Shown: positions 1 to 8,498, counted from the first letter of the stretch. The stretch: DNA of 19,170 nt from Chloroflexota bacterium (GCA_005880175.1 VBJR01000319.1:1-19170); one strand, 5' to 3'. The notes: generated by a model from the letters alone, not told the origin. Numbers and translations: made by a program.

Positions 1-862
1 CGATCACCTTGCGCATGTCGTAGCCGCGCTGGGCCTGGACCGGCACCAGCTCGGCGATCGACCTGGCATCGGCCCGGGGCGGCCGGCCCTCGGCCCCGGG
101 CGGCGCCTCCGTGTGGTTGACCGGGAAGTACGCGAAGTAGTCCAGCGCGGTCGCGATCGCCTCCCGGTCGTCCGCGACCAGGAAGTCGCCGCAGCCGCTC
201 TCCGAGCAGTGCATGCGCGCCCCGCCCAGCTCCTCCAGGCTGACGCGCTCGCCGACCACGACCTCGACCATGCGGGGCGAGCCCAGGTACATCGACGCGT
301 TGCCCTCGACCATGATCACCACGTCGCAGAACGCGGGGATGTACGCCCCGCCGGCCGCCGACGGGCCGAACAGCAGGCAGATCTGCGGCACGCGGCCCGA
401 CAGCTGCACCTGGTTGTAGAAGATGCGGCCGGCGTGCCGGCGGCCCGGGAACATGTCGATCTGGTCGGTGATCCGCGCGCCCGCGGAGTCCACGAGGTAG
501 AACAGGGGCACGCGCAGCCGGCCCGCCGTCTCCTGGATCCGCACGATCTTCTCGACCGTCCGCGCCCCCCAGGAGCCGGCCTTCACGGTCGGGTCGTTGG
601 CCATGACGGCCACCTGGCGGCCGCCGATCGTGCCCAGCCCCGTCACGACGCCGTCGGCGGGCAGGTCGTCCGCCAGCGCGTTGGCGAACAGGCCGTCCTC
701 GATCAGCGAGCCGGCGTCCAGCAGCAGGGCCAGCCGCTCGCGGACCGTCAGCTTGCCCTGCTCCCGCAGCTTGGGCAGGTACCGGGGGCTGCCGCGCAGC
801 GCGCGGTCCCGGAGCTCGCGGTGGCGCTCGAGCCCGTCGGGCGTCCCTTCTCTTTCGCTCAA
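1..862 (-). CDS. Acyl-CoA carboxylase beta (carboxyltransferase) subunit, 3' end cut by window
   Basis: Transfers the carboxyl group from carboxybiotin to an acyl-CoA (propionyl-, methylcrotonyl- or similar) in a cytoplasmic biotin-dependent carboxylase. About 287 residues of a family normally 510-540 long are visible; the C-terminal half lies before position 1. Family motifs seen in order are ANDPTVKAGSWG, the acyl-CoA-binding stretch LVDSAGARI, the segment DMFPGRRHAGRIFYNQ, the oxyanion-forming GPSAAGGAYIPA, and SMYLGSPRMVE with EELGGARMH. The DMFP..HAGRIFYNQ form leans towards methylcrotonyl/branched acyl-CoA carboxylases, but the substrate is not settled. Start choice: ATG at 871 directly abuts an AGGGAGGG Shine-Dalgarno (872-879), which is too close. 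The in-frame TTG at 862 has a 9-base spacer and is preferred; ATG 871 is the alternative. It lies 76-85 bp behind an enoyl-CoA hydratase on the same strand, suggesting a catabolic acyl-CoA operon. Confidence 0.9.
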   Translation of the reverse strand, partial: MSEREGTPDGLERHRELRDRALRGSPRYLPKLREQGKLTVRERLALLLDAGSLIEDGLFANALADDLPADGVVTGLGTIGGRQVAVMANDPTVKAGSWGARTVEKIVRIQETAGRLRVPLFYLVDSAGARITDQIDMFPGRRHAGRIFYNQVQLSGRVPQICLLFGPSAAGGAYIPAFCDVVIMVEGNASMYLGSPRMVEVVVGERVSLEELGGARMHCSESGCGDFLVADDREAIATALDYFAYFPVNHTEAPPGAEGRPPRADARSIAELVPVQAQRGYDMRKVI

Positions 863-947
863 CGGCCGCATCCCTCCCTGAAGGTTCGCGGGGCCGGAGC
901 AGGCAACGGCTTCGCCCGAGTGTGCGAGTCCGTCTTGCGCAGATCCG

Positions 948-1745
948 TCACCGGCCCTTGAACTCCGGCTCGCGCTTCTCGAAGAAGGCGGCCACGCCCT
1001 CGCGGCTGTCCTCGCTGAGCGTCACCAGCGTGAGCTGGGCCTGCAGGTACTCCAGCGCCGCCCGGAACTCCATGTCCTGCTGGCGGTAGAACGAGTCGCG
1101 GCCGAGGCGGAGGACCGCGGGCGACTTGGCGGCCAGGCGGCCCGCCACGCCGGCCGTCAGCTCGTCGAGCTCGGGCAGCGTGGGCGCGACCTGGTTGACC
1201 AGGCCCACCTCGTGGAGCCGCCGCGCCGTCCAGCGGTCGCCCAGGAGGGTCATCTCCAGCAGGACCTTGCGGGGCAGGTTGCGGGCGAGCACGGCCTGGA
1301 TCATCGCCGGCCACACGCCGACGTTGATCTCCGGCGTGCCGAACGTGGCGGACTCGACGGCGAGCAGCAGGTCGCACGCGCAGGCCAGGCCGAAGCCGCC
1401 GGCCAGCGCGTGGCCGTTGATCCGGCCGACGACCGGCTTGCCCAGGTCCTGGAGCTGGAGGAACAGGTCCACGAACCGGTGGCGGTCGTGGTGGCGCTGG
1501 AGCTCGGACGCGGGCGCGTCGAAGCCGGCCAGGTCGGCGCCGGCGCAGAACGCCCGGTCGCCGGCGCCGGTCAGCACGACCACCCGGACCTCGGCCTCGG
1601 CGCGGCACCAGGCCAGCGCCGCGCCGAGGTCGCGCAGCATGCCGGACGAGAGCGGGTTGCGCTGCTCGGGGCGGTTCAGCGTGACGGTGGCGACCCGGCC
1701 GGCCAGGTCCACCAGCACGTGTTCGAGGTGTGGCGCATCGGGCAC
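948..1745 (-). CDS. Enoyl-CoA hydratase/isomerase family protein
   Basis: Crotonase-fold enzyme of 265 residues, normal family length, acting on acyl-CoA thioesters in the cytoplasm. The CoA/oxyanion motifs are present: VATVTLNRPEQRNPLS (about 18-33), FCAGADLAGF (66-75) and NGHALAGGFGLACACD (110-125). Of the two hydratase glutamates, the second is present (E139 in FGTPEINVG), but the position of the first is glycine (G119 in GGFGLAC). This pattern is known from isomerases and other crotonase members, so hydration is not assured. The start is GTG at 1745 because the homologous N-terminus PDAPHLEHVLVDLAGRVATV begins there; the open frame continues upstream without homology. A TACGAT -10-like element (complement of 1754-1759) ends 8 bases before the GTG, so the transcript may be leaderless. 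It precedes the carboxylase subunit on the same strand. Confidence 0.9.
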   Translation of the reverse strand: MPDAPHLEHVLVDLAGRVATVTLNRPEQRNPLSSGMLRDLGAALAWCRAEAEVRVVVLTGAGDRAFCAGADLAGFDAPASELQRHHDRHRFVDLFLQLQDLGKPVVGRINGHALAGGFGLACACDLLLAVESATFGTPEINVGVWPAMIQAVLARNLPRKVLLEMTLLGDRWTARRLHEVGLVNQVAPTLPELDELTAGVAGRLAAKSPAVLRLGRDSFYRQQDMEFRAALEYLQAQLTLVTLSEDSREGVAAFFEKREPEFKGR

Positions 1746-1832
1746 GGGAGTACATCGTAGAGCCGCTCGTCGGGAGCCGATGCGCGGTTCGGCGAGCCGG
1801 CGACGGGGTCGGCTGGCCACAATTGCGCAAGG

Positions 1833-2890
1833 ATGCCGAAGCTGACGCCATCGCTGAACTGGCTCCTCGTCTTCGTGCCGGTCTCCCTCGTGGCGGAATT
1901 CGTCTTCCACCAGCCGGTCGCGGTCTTCATCAGCTCCTGCATCGCCATCGTCCCGCTCGCCGGCCTGATCGGCACGGCGACGGAGCACCTGGCGGACCGC
2001 ACCGGGCCGACCGTGGGCGGCCTCCTCAACGCCACGTTCGGGAACGTGACCGAGCTGATCATCGGCGTCCTCCTCGTCTGGGCGGGCGAGTTCGAGGTGG
2101 TCAAGGCGTCGCTGATCGGTTCGATCCTCGGCAACCTCGTGCTGGTGCTCGGCGCCTCCTACCTGGCCGGCGGCCTGCGCCACATCCGGGACGGCCAGCG
2201 GTTCGACGCCAAGGCCGCGCGGACGCACTCGTCGTCGCTGCTGCTGGCGGTCGTCGGGATGGTGATGCCGGCCGTGTTCACCCTTGTCGCGCTGCACGAG
2301 ACGAATGCCCAGACCGAGGTCATCAGCCTGGTCGTCGCCGGGGTGCTGATCGTGCTGTACCTGGCCGCCGGATCGGGCCCGCCACGGCGCGGATCCCGCG
2401 CGACTCGGGCGAGGTCGGGGAGGCGGGCTGGAGCACCCGGCGCTCGGTCATCGTGCTGCTCGTGACCGCGGTGGCGGTCGGCGTCGAGTCGGAGCTGCTG
2501 GTCGGGTCGCTGGAGCCCACGCTGACCGCGCTCCACCTCCCCCGGGTGTTCGTCGGCCTGTTCGTGATCGCGTTCATCGGCAACGTGGCCGAGCACGCCT
2601 CCGCCGTCCTGTTCGCGATCCGCAACAAGATGGACATCGCGATCGAGATCTCGTTCAGCTCCTCGACCCAGATCGCCCTGCTGGTCGCGCCGCTGCTGGT
2701 GTTCGTCAGCCTCCTGGCGCCGCAGCCGATGAACTTCATCTTCATCACGATCGAGGTCGTGGCCGTCACCCTCGCCACGCTGATCGTCTCCGTCATCACG
2801 ATGGACGGCCGCAGCAACTGGCTGGAGGGCGCCCAGCTGCTCGGCGTCTACGTGATCCTCGCCGTGTCCACCCTGTTCTTCTCCTCGTGA
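1833..2890 (+). CDS. Ca2+/H+ antiporter (CaCA/CAX family), interrupted by frameshift
   Basis: Inner-membrane cation/proton exchanger of the CAX branch of the CaCA superfamily. The first half, read from ATG 1833, contains TM segments and the alpha-1 repeat NATFGNVTELIIGVLLVWAG. The second half is in another frame and carries the alpha-2 repeat FIGNVAEHASAVLFAIRNKMD, two further TM segments and the normal end, stopping at 2888-2890. The frame changes between about 2363 and 2450, just after IVLYLAA. The usual FSL-x-TH linker that follows the central TM in this family is not seen, so about 15-30 residues plus a frame appear to be missing. As sequenced, translation from 1833 stops at 2463-2465 and yields only the N-terminal half. 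Both halves keep the strong G/C third-position bias, which argues against old decay. Its stop overlaps the start of the CPBP gene (GTGA). Confidence 0.85.
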
Positions 2891-3588
2891 GCGAGCGGCG
2901 GGTCAGCGGCCTGCGGCTCCTGCTGCTGCTCGGCCTGTGGGCGGGCCTGGCGCTGCTGGTGCTGGGCGTCACGATCCTGGCCGGCCGCCTCTTCTTCTCC
3001 GCATGGGCGGTGGCGCACCGGGCGGACCTCGGCGCCATCCTCGTCGCCGAGGCGTACCTGACGCTGCTGGCGGCGCTGCTGCTCGCCTTCGGCGGCGCGG
3101 CCGGGCTCCGCGACCGGCTGCGCTTCCGGTTCACGTCGCTGGTGGACGTCGTGGTCGCCCTGCTCGTCTGGCTGTTCGCCCTCCTGATCGGGGGCCTCGT
3201 CACCGCCGCGTTGAGCCCGCTGATCGGCGAGCCGCAGAGCAACACGGTGACGCTGCTGAACCAGTCCTTCGACCCGCTGTTCGTCGCCGTGATCGTGCCG
3301 ACCGTCTGCCTGCTGGCGCCGTTCTGCGAGGAGCTCCTGTTCCGCGGCGCGCTGTTCGGGTGGCTGGCCGGGCACCTGCCGGTCGCCGTGTCGGTGGTCG
3401 TCGTCGCGACCGTCTTCGCCGGCGCCCACCTGCTTCCCCAGCTGTTCCCGGTCCTGTTCGTCTTCGGCCTCGCCACGACGATCGTGCGGGCCCGGACGGA
3501 CTCCACCCTCAACTCGTTCGCCATGCACGCGACCCAGAACACGTTCGCGGTCGCCGCCACCTACGCGCTGCTCTCGCGGGGCGGCTGA
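2887..3588 (+). CDS. CPBP-family intramembrane protease (Abi/CAAX-like)
   Basis: Polytopic membrane protein of 233 residues with the CPBP (Abi/CaaX/Rce1-like) metalloprotease-type core: EELLFRG (E148, E149, R153), a histidine in FAGAHLL (H181), and a C-terminal MHATQNTF with H214 and N218. All expected glutamate, histidine and asparagine positions are there, so it may be catalytically competent; the substrate is unknown. Hydrophobic segments lie at about 10-35, 50-70, 85-108, 130-145, 165-180, 187-200 and 215-230. The GTG start at 2887 overlaps the TGA of the antiporter gene by the GTGA arrangement, implying translational coupling and a shared transcript. In other bacteria members act in prenyl-protein processing, bacteriocin immunity or anti-sigma-factor cleavage; nothing here selects among these. 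Confidence 0.85.
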   Translation: MSERRVSGLRLLLLLGLWAGLALLVLGVTILAGRLFFSAWAVAHRADLGAILVAEAYLTLLAALLLAFGGAAGLRDRLRFRFTSLVDVVVALLVWLFALLIGGLVTAALSPLIGEPQSNTVTLLNQSFDPLFVAVIVPTVCLLAPFCEELLFRGALFGWLAGHLPVAVSVVVVATVFAGAHLLPQLFPVLFVFGLATTIVRARTDSTLNSFAMHATQNTFAVAATYALLSRGG

Positions 3589-3602
3589 ACTCGACCCCGG
3601 CC

Positions 3603-3627
3603 CTTAATGATATTGCTGATGTAATAT
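3603..3627 (+). promoter_or_regulatory. Candidate promoter of the trehalose-6-phosphate synthase gene
   Basis: A sharp AT-rich island breaks the GC-rich background between the CPBP stop and the next gene. It contains TAATAT (3622-3627), one base from the sigma-70 -10 consensus, which ends 20 bases before the chosen GTG start at 3648. No good -35 box is visible at 16-18 bp spacing. The assignment rests on base composition and the -10 match only. Confidence 0.4.
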
Positions 3628-3647
3628 TTCCTCCGGGAATCGGAAAG

Positions 3648-5156
3648 GTGTCTGCTACGAGCGAGGGCTCTATCCGCCGCTACACCAGTCGCGTGCTCGC
3701 GCCCTGGTCGCCGGTCGTGGCGAGCAATCGCGCCCCCTTCGAGCCGGGGCCGCGGGGCACGCTGCGCCGGGGGTCAGGCGGCCTCGTCACCGCGCTGCTG
3801 ACGGTGGCGGAGGCGACGTCGGCCGCGTGGGTCGCGTGCGCCCGCACGCCCGCCGAGCGGGAGCGCGCCAGCGCCGGCAACATCGGCTTCGCGCCCGGCG
3901 GCGCCGGCACTCTCGAGGTCCACTACGCGAATCCCAGCCCCGACGCGTACCGCTGGTACTACTCGGTGATCGCGAACCCGCTGCTGTGGTTCCTGCATCA
4001 CTACTTGTGGGGCCTCGTGGACGAACCGGTGATCGACGACACCATCTGGAAGGCGTGGGACCGCGGCTACGTCGCGGTCAACCGGCTGATGGCCGAGAAG
4101 GTGGTCGAGGTGGCGGCGCGGGGCAGCCGGCCGCCGCTCGTCATGACCCAGGACTACCAGCTGTACCTGGCGCCGCGGGACATCCGGCGGATGCTGCCCG
4201 ACGCCACGCTCCAGCAGTTCATCCACATCCCGTGGCCGACCCCGACGTACTGGAAGGTCTTACCGCACCGGATGCGCGACGCGATCCTGGAGGGGGTCCT
4301 GGCCAACGACGTGGTCGGGTTCCAGTCCACGCTCGACGTGCGCAACTTCCTGATGAGCTGCGAGGAGCTGCTCAACCTGCGGGTGGACCACCGCGAGCGG
4401 GCCGTGCTGTACGGCGGCCGCGTCGTCTGGGTCCGCCCGTACCCGATCTCGATCGACGTGCCGGCCATGGAGCGGCTGGCCGCCTCGCCCGGCGTGGACC
4501 ACGAGATCGACGACCTGCGCACGAACCGGCCCCAGAAGCTGATCGTCCGCGTGGATCGCACCGACCCGTCCAAGAACATCGTGCGCGGCTTCCTGGCGTA
4601 CGAGCTGCTGCTGCGCCGCCATCCCGAGCTGCACCGGGTGGTGCAGTTCTTCGCGTTCCTGCAGCCGTCCCGGCAGGACATCCCCGCGTACCGGGACTAC
4701 CTGGCCGACATCACCCGCACGGCGGCCCGGATCAACGCCGCGTTCGGCCGCCGGGGCTGGACCCCGGTCCGGCTGGAGCTGGCGGAGAACCTGCGCCGGG
4801 CGGTGGCCGCCTACCGCGACTTCGACGTGCTGCTCGTCAACCCGATCTACGACGGGATGAACCTGGTCGCCAAGGAGGCGATGGTGGTCAACGAGCGGAA
4901 CGGCGCCCTCGTGCTCTCGGAGAACGCGGGCGCCCACGAGGAGCTCGGCGAGTGGGCGATCTCGATCAACCCGTTCGACGTGGGAGCGACGGCCGACGCG
5001 CTCCACGCCGCCCTCCACCTGCCCGAGACCACCCGGCGGACCAACGGCGAGGCGATCCGCAGGTGGGTCCGGGTGAACGACATCGGCCGCTGGCTCAGCC
5101 TGCAGATCCGTGATTTGCGCGATCTCGTGCCGCTGTCCGGACACGAGGTGGATTGA
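3648..5156 (+). CDS. otsA: Trehalose-6-phosphate synthase (GT20 family)
   Basis: Cytoplasmic GT-B glycosyltransferase joining a nucleotide-glucose donor to glucose-6-phosphate to give trehalose-6-phosphate, for osmotic and desiccation protection. About 502 residues, normal for the family. Seen in order: N-terminal VVASNRAPF; the donor loop RRGSGGLVTALL; VMTQDYQLYLAPRDIR (equivalent of the DYHL segment); FIHIPWPTPTYWKVLP with the conserved histidine; DVVGFQS; RVDRTDPSKNIVRGF with the phosphate-contacting Arg and Lys; and NPIYDGMNLVAKEAMVVN with SENAGAHEELGEWA. The RVDRTDPSKN form differs from the RLDYTKG of E. coli OtsA and marks a divergent subgroup, so the exact donor or acceptor could differ. 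Start GTG 3648 is chosen because the frame is open through it behind an AT-rich -10 element; GTG 3693 would still keep VVASNR. No trehalose-phosphate phosphatase gene is adjacent. Confidence 0.85.
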   Translation: MSATSEGSIRRYTSRVLAPWSPVVASNRAPFEPGPRGTLRRGSGGLVTALLTVAEATSAAWVACARTPAERERASAGNIGFAPGGAGTLEVHYANPSPDAYRWYYSVIANPLLWFLHHYLWGLVDEPVIDDTIWKAWDRGYVAVNRLMAEKVVEVAARGSRPPLVMTQDYQLYLAPRDIRRMLPDATLQQFIHIPWPTPTYWKVLPHRMRDAILEGVLANDVVGFQSTLDVRNFLMSCEELLNLRVDHRERAVLYGGRVVWVRPYPISIDVPAMERLAASPGVDHEIDDLRTNRPQKLIVRVDRTDPSKNIVRGFLAYELLLRRHPELHRVVQFFAFLQPSRQDIPAYRDYLADITRTAARINAAFGRRGWTPVRLELAENLRRAVAAYRDFDVLLVNPIYDGMNLVAKEAMVVNERNGALVLSENAGAHEELGEWAISINPFDVGATADALHAALHLPETTRRTNGEAIRRWVRVNDIGRWLSLQIRDLRDLVPLSGHEVD

Positions 5157-5215
5157 CAAGTGTTAGATGACTGTCAGACGGCCCGCCGGCCGTGACCATT
5201 TCCCCGCCGAGAACG

Positions 5216-5250
5216 TTGCCAGAGATGAGAAATATGTGCTCAATTATGAT
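5216..5250 (+). promoter_or_regulatory. Candidate promoter of the class A PBP gene
   Basis: AT-rich stretch after the otsA stop with TATGAT (5245-5250), matching the -10 consensus at five of six positions. A TTGCCA hexamer sits at 5216-5221, but the 23-bp spacing is too long for a standard -35. The -10 ends 12 bases before ATG 5263, and no Shine-Dalgarno precedes that ATG, so a near-leaderless transcript beginning close to the ATG is likely. Confidence 0.4.
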
Positions 5251-5262
5251 AGTGGCGCCCTC

Positions 5263-7766
5263 ATGATTCGAGTCGAGCAAGTGCGTGGTTGGGTCGAGAC
5301 GCAGGCGGAGCGCCTGCGGCCGCGGGCCGCACTCCTCCTGGCCCGCCTCCGCGTGCTCGCGGCCCTCGCGCTGCGCTGGACGCAGGCGGCGGGGAAGGCC
5401 GCCGGAGCCGCGGGCAGGTCCGCGAGCCAGACCGCCGGCGAGCGGCTGCGCCCGGTGGCGGCCGCCGCGGGGCCCCAGGCGCGGCGAGCCCGCGCGGTGC
5501 TGCCCCAGACGGCCTCGGGAGCGTTCGACGGGGTGCTCCCGGCCGCCGCCCGCGCCATGGGCGCCGTCCGCCACCAGGTGGAGGCGGGCCGGGACGCCCG
5601 GAGCACTGCCCGCGAGCTGCGCGACTCCCAGGGCCGCCGCCTCCGCGCCAGCGCCTACGCGCTCGGTCCGGAGGGCATCAAGCACGGCCGCCGCCGCGCC
5701 CGGGCCGGGACCCCGCGCCTCGCCGGGTCGCTGCTGCCCGCCGCCGTCAAGATCGGGCTCGTCGTGCTGGTCGCCGGCTTCGGGTTCCTGGCCTCGTCCA
5801 GCGTGTACATCAACTACGCCGCCGACCTGCCCGACGCGCACGGCCTCACCAGCCAGCCGCTGCCCGAGGACACGATGATCTAGGGAAGTGGCTGCCCGAC
5901 GCGACGATCGCGATCGAGGACTCCGGCTTCTGGACCGAGCCCGGCATCGACGTGTTCGCCATGGGCCGGGCCGCCTGGATCGACTGGCGCCAGAAGCAGG
6001 CCGTCCAGGGCGCCTCGACGATCACCCAGCAGCTGGTGAAGGTCAGGCTCACGGGCAACGAGGTGTCGCTCGACCGCAAGGTCCGGGAGGCCGTGCTCGC
6101 GATCCAGGTCGAGCACACGTACACCAAGCGGCAGATCCTCGAGCAGTACCTCAACTCGATCGACTACGGCAACCACGCCCGGGGCAGCCTCGCCGCGTCC
6201 CGCGTGTACTTCCACAAGGACACGAAGGATCTCGACCTGGCCCAGGCGTCGCTGCTCGCGGGCATCCCGCAGAGCCCGGCCAACAACGATCCGTTCACGT
6301 TCTGGGACCACGCCAAGTCGCGCCAGCTCGAGGTCCTGAAGGCGATGGTGCGGACGCACAAGATCACGCAGGAGCAGGCCGACGAGGCGTACGCCGAGGA
6401 CCTGAGCCCGCCCGCGCACATGTTCGGTCCGACCAGCCAGGTGCTGGGGGCGCCGGCGTTCGTGGACTGGGTCGAGGCCCAGATCGCCGGCAAGTACGGC
6501 ACCGAGGCGTTGACCGGCGGCGGCCTGCGGGTCACGACGACGATCAACCTGCAGCTCGAGGCCGAGGCCCAGAAGGCGGTCAGCGACCAGATCAACCAGT
6601 ACGGCCGCCTCTACCGGGAGAGCCAGGGCGCGATGACCGCGATCGACCCGCGAACGGGCGCCGTGCTCGCGATGGTGGGCTCGGCCAACGCGGGGACCCA
6701 GTACAACTTCGCCTGGCGCAACCCGCGCAGCCCGGGCTCCTCGTTCAAGATCTACACGTACACGACGGCGATCGAGAGCGGGAAGTACACGATGGCCACG
6801 ATGATCCCGGACACCCCGGTGAGCATCGTGATGGGCCAGGGCGAGCCGAACTATCAGCCGAAGAACTACGATGGCGGGTACCACGGCACGCTCCAGCTCC
6901 AGCAGGCGATGGGCAACTCGTACAACGTCCCCGCCGTGAAGGTCGAGATGTCGCTCGGGGTGGACCGGGTGGCCGACATGGCCAAGCGCATGGGCGCGCC
7001 GCCGTTCCAGCCCGTCTACGCGGCCGACGGCTCGTTCACGTGGTCGAACAACGCCCCCTCGTCGAGCTTCGGGCCCTCGCTGACCCTCGGCGGCTACCCG
7101 GAGACGCCGCTGCAGATGGCGACGGGAGCCTCGGTGCTGGGCGCGCAGGGCGTCTACCACCAGCCGTACGGCATCGGCTCGATCACGGCCAGCGACGGGA
7201 CGCAGATCTTCAAGGCCGACCCGAACAACGGGGCCCGCCAGGTGCTGGACCCGAAGGTCGCCTACATCATGGAACAGATCATGTCCAACGACCAGAACCG
7301 CACCCGGGCGTTCGGGCCCAACTCGGACCTGACGCTGCCCGGCCGCCGCGTGGGCGCCAAGACGGGGACCGCCGAGACGTTCAGCGACGGCTGGACGGTC
7401 GGCTACACGCCCAGCCTGGCCTCGGCGTTCTGGTTCGGCAACCCGGACAACACGCTGATGGTGTACGGCAGGGACGCGATCCAGACGGCCGCGCCCGCCT
7501 GGCACAGCTTCATGATGAACGCGCTGAACACGATGAACGCGCCCCCCGGCGAGTGGTTCGCGGAGCCGCCCGGGCTCGGCCACGCCTCGGTGGGCGGCGA
7601 GCCGGTGTGGCTGCTGCCCGGCACGAGCGCCAACCAGCCCATGCCGCCGCTGCCGAGCAACGTGCACACGTCGAGCTCGGCCCCGTGCCCGCCGGGTCAG
7701 AATCCCAACAACGGCAACAACCAGAATCAGAACAATCCCGCCTGTCAGCCGAAGCCGACCGGCTGA
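5263..7766 (+). CDS. Bifunctional class A penicillin-binding protein, interrupted by deletion/frameshift
   Basis: Peptidoglycan glycosyltransferase/transpeptidase anchored in the inner membrane. Residues about 1-165 are an Ala/Arg-rich cytoplasmic extension; a TM helix (AVKIGLVVLVAGFGFLA) follows. After a frame change at about 5880 come the GT51 motifs IEDSGFWTEPGID, QGASTITQQLVK, RKVREAVLAIQVE and ILEQYLNSIDYGN. The transpeptidase domain has the SxxK nucleophile (PGSSFK), SYN (GNSYNVPAV) and KTGT (GAKTGTAETFSDGW). The tail is rich in Pro, Asn and Gln with two Cys. The upstream frame hits TAG at 5881-5883 directly after LPEDTMI, whereas the downstream frame resumes with GKWLPDATIAIED. The strand normally between these blocks (about 20-28 residues) is missing. 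ATG 5263 is preferred over ATG 5167 because a TATGAT -10 lies just upstream. All catalytic motifs survive, so an intact gene is likely in the real genome if the gap is an artefact. Confidence 0.85.
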
Positions 7767-7779
7767 TCCGGCGCGAGCG

Positions 7780-7806
7780 GACCCTCCCCCGCGCCGGGGG
7801 AGGGTC
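7780..7806 (+). terminator. Hairpin terminator after the PBP gene
   Basis: Perfect 11-bp inverted repeat GACCCTCCCCC / GGGGGAGGGTC around GCGCC (a twelfth G-C pair is possible), 13 bases after the PBP stop codon. There is no U-tract, as is common for terminators in high-GC Gram-positive bacteria. Confidence 0.7.
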
Positions 7807-7976
7807 GGAGCGGGCCCGGGCACGTTCGACAGCCGGCCCTCCGGTGGCCCCCAAGTGGCCCAGGTGAACTTGTGGAGGTGTCACTGGGGCCCAACAGGCA
7901 GCACCAATTGTGCTTCAGGGTATCGGCGTTCCTTAACAAAAAATGCTTGCCCGATTGAGGCTTAGACGACAGCCCC

Positions 7977-8351
7977 ATGAAGACGAAGCAACGCGAGTCA
8001 GTCAGCTCTGAGGTGAAGCCTCCCGCGGCCGGCGACGGGACCAGCATCCATCTCGACAAGCCGATCTACACGCTCAGCGTCGCGTCCGAGATCCTGGAGA
8101 CGCACCCGCGGACGCTGATGATGTACGAGCACCTCAACATGATCAAGCCGAAGCGCACGGTCACCAACCGGCGCCGGTATTCGCAGCGCGACCTGATGAA
8201 GCTGCAGGCCATCCAGACGTTGACCCGCAAGCACGGTGTGAACCTGGCCGGCGTCCGCTACATCCTCGCCCTCCTGAAGACGCTGCAGCTGAACGGCCTC
8301 GAGCCGCCCGAGGGCCTCAAGGACCTCGACGTCACTCTGCTGGAGGTCTAG
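7977..8351 (+). CDS. MerR-family regulator, HspR-like
   Basis: DNA-binding transcription regulator of 124 residues. Residues 30-97 form a MerR winged helix-turn-helix: YTLSVASEILETHPRTLMMY (31-50) is the recognition-helix region, MIKPKRTVTNRRRYSQRDL (55-73) the wing, and LTRKHGVNLAGVRYIL (82-97) the helix typical of HspR. The N-terminal 26 residues are polar and the tail (98-124) is short, with no effector-binding domain, as in HspR repressors of heat-shock genes. No dnaK, grpE or clpB lies nearby and no HAIR-type CTTGAGT/ACTCAAG inverted repeat was found upstream, so targets are elsewhere or different. The 210-bp upstream region turns AT-rich near 7931-7947, suggesting its own promoter; the Shine-Dalgarno is weak (GAGG about 16 bases upstream). 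Confidence 0.8.
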   Translation: MKTKQRESVSSEVKPPAAGDGTSIHLDKPIYTLSVASEILETHPRTLMMYEHLNMIKPKRTVTNRRRYSQRDLMKLQAIQTLTRKHGVNLAGVRYILALLKTLQLNGLEPPEGLKDLDVTLLEV

Positions 8352-8389
8352 GGGCCTCCACCTCGTCCGCAGGCGCTCACGAAGAGGGT

Positions 8390-8412
8390 GTCCGGTCCAC
8401 GAGGGACCGGAC
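8390..8412 (+). terminator. Hairpin terminator after the MerR gene
   Basis: Perfect 9-bp inverted repeat GTCCGGTCC / GGACCGGAC with loop ACGAG, 38 bases after the regulator's stop. No U-tract. It separates the regulator from the AT-rich promoter region of the next gene. Confidence 0.6.
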
Positions 8413-8484
8413 GTCAGGGGGGCGCGAGGCGACAGTTCCATTCGCCGAGTACCTGCGACGACCGCCGCTTCGTATCACTATTTC

Positions 8485-8498
8485 TTGGCCCTAGCCAA
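8485..8498. promoter_or_regulatory. Dyad TTGGC-N4-GCCAA in an AT-rich promoter region
   Basis: A 5-bp inverted repeat with a 4-base centre sits in an AT-rich stretch (about 8471-8520) upstream of the small zinc-ribbon gene. A TAGCAT hexamer at 8515-8520 fits a TANNNT -10. The arrangement is compatible with an operator overlapping a promoter, but a dyad this short can arise by chance. Confidence 0.3.

Noticed and set aside
113..961. Long plus-strand open frame opposite the carboxylase gene
   Set aside because: It is antisense to a gene with clear carboxyltransferase motifs; its His/Arg/Ala/Asp-rich product is typical of a shadow frame in high-GC DNA.
2340..2460. Programmed ribosomal frameshift in the antiporter gene
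   Set aside because: No slippery heptamer or following pseudoknot-like stem was seen at the change point, and a conserved linker block appears to be missing, which frameshifting would not explain.
5880..7823. Minus-strand 647-codon frame opposite the PBP gene
   Set aside because: Antisense shadow; composition is extreme Arg/Val/His/Leu with no domain, and the plus strand has all PBP motifs.
7901..7913. Near-palindrome around CAATTG upstream of the MerR gene as an operator
   Set aside because: The symmetry is imperfect (two mismatches in 13 bases) and it is not like known MerR/HspR operators.
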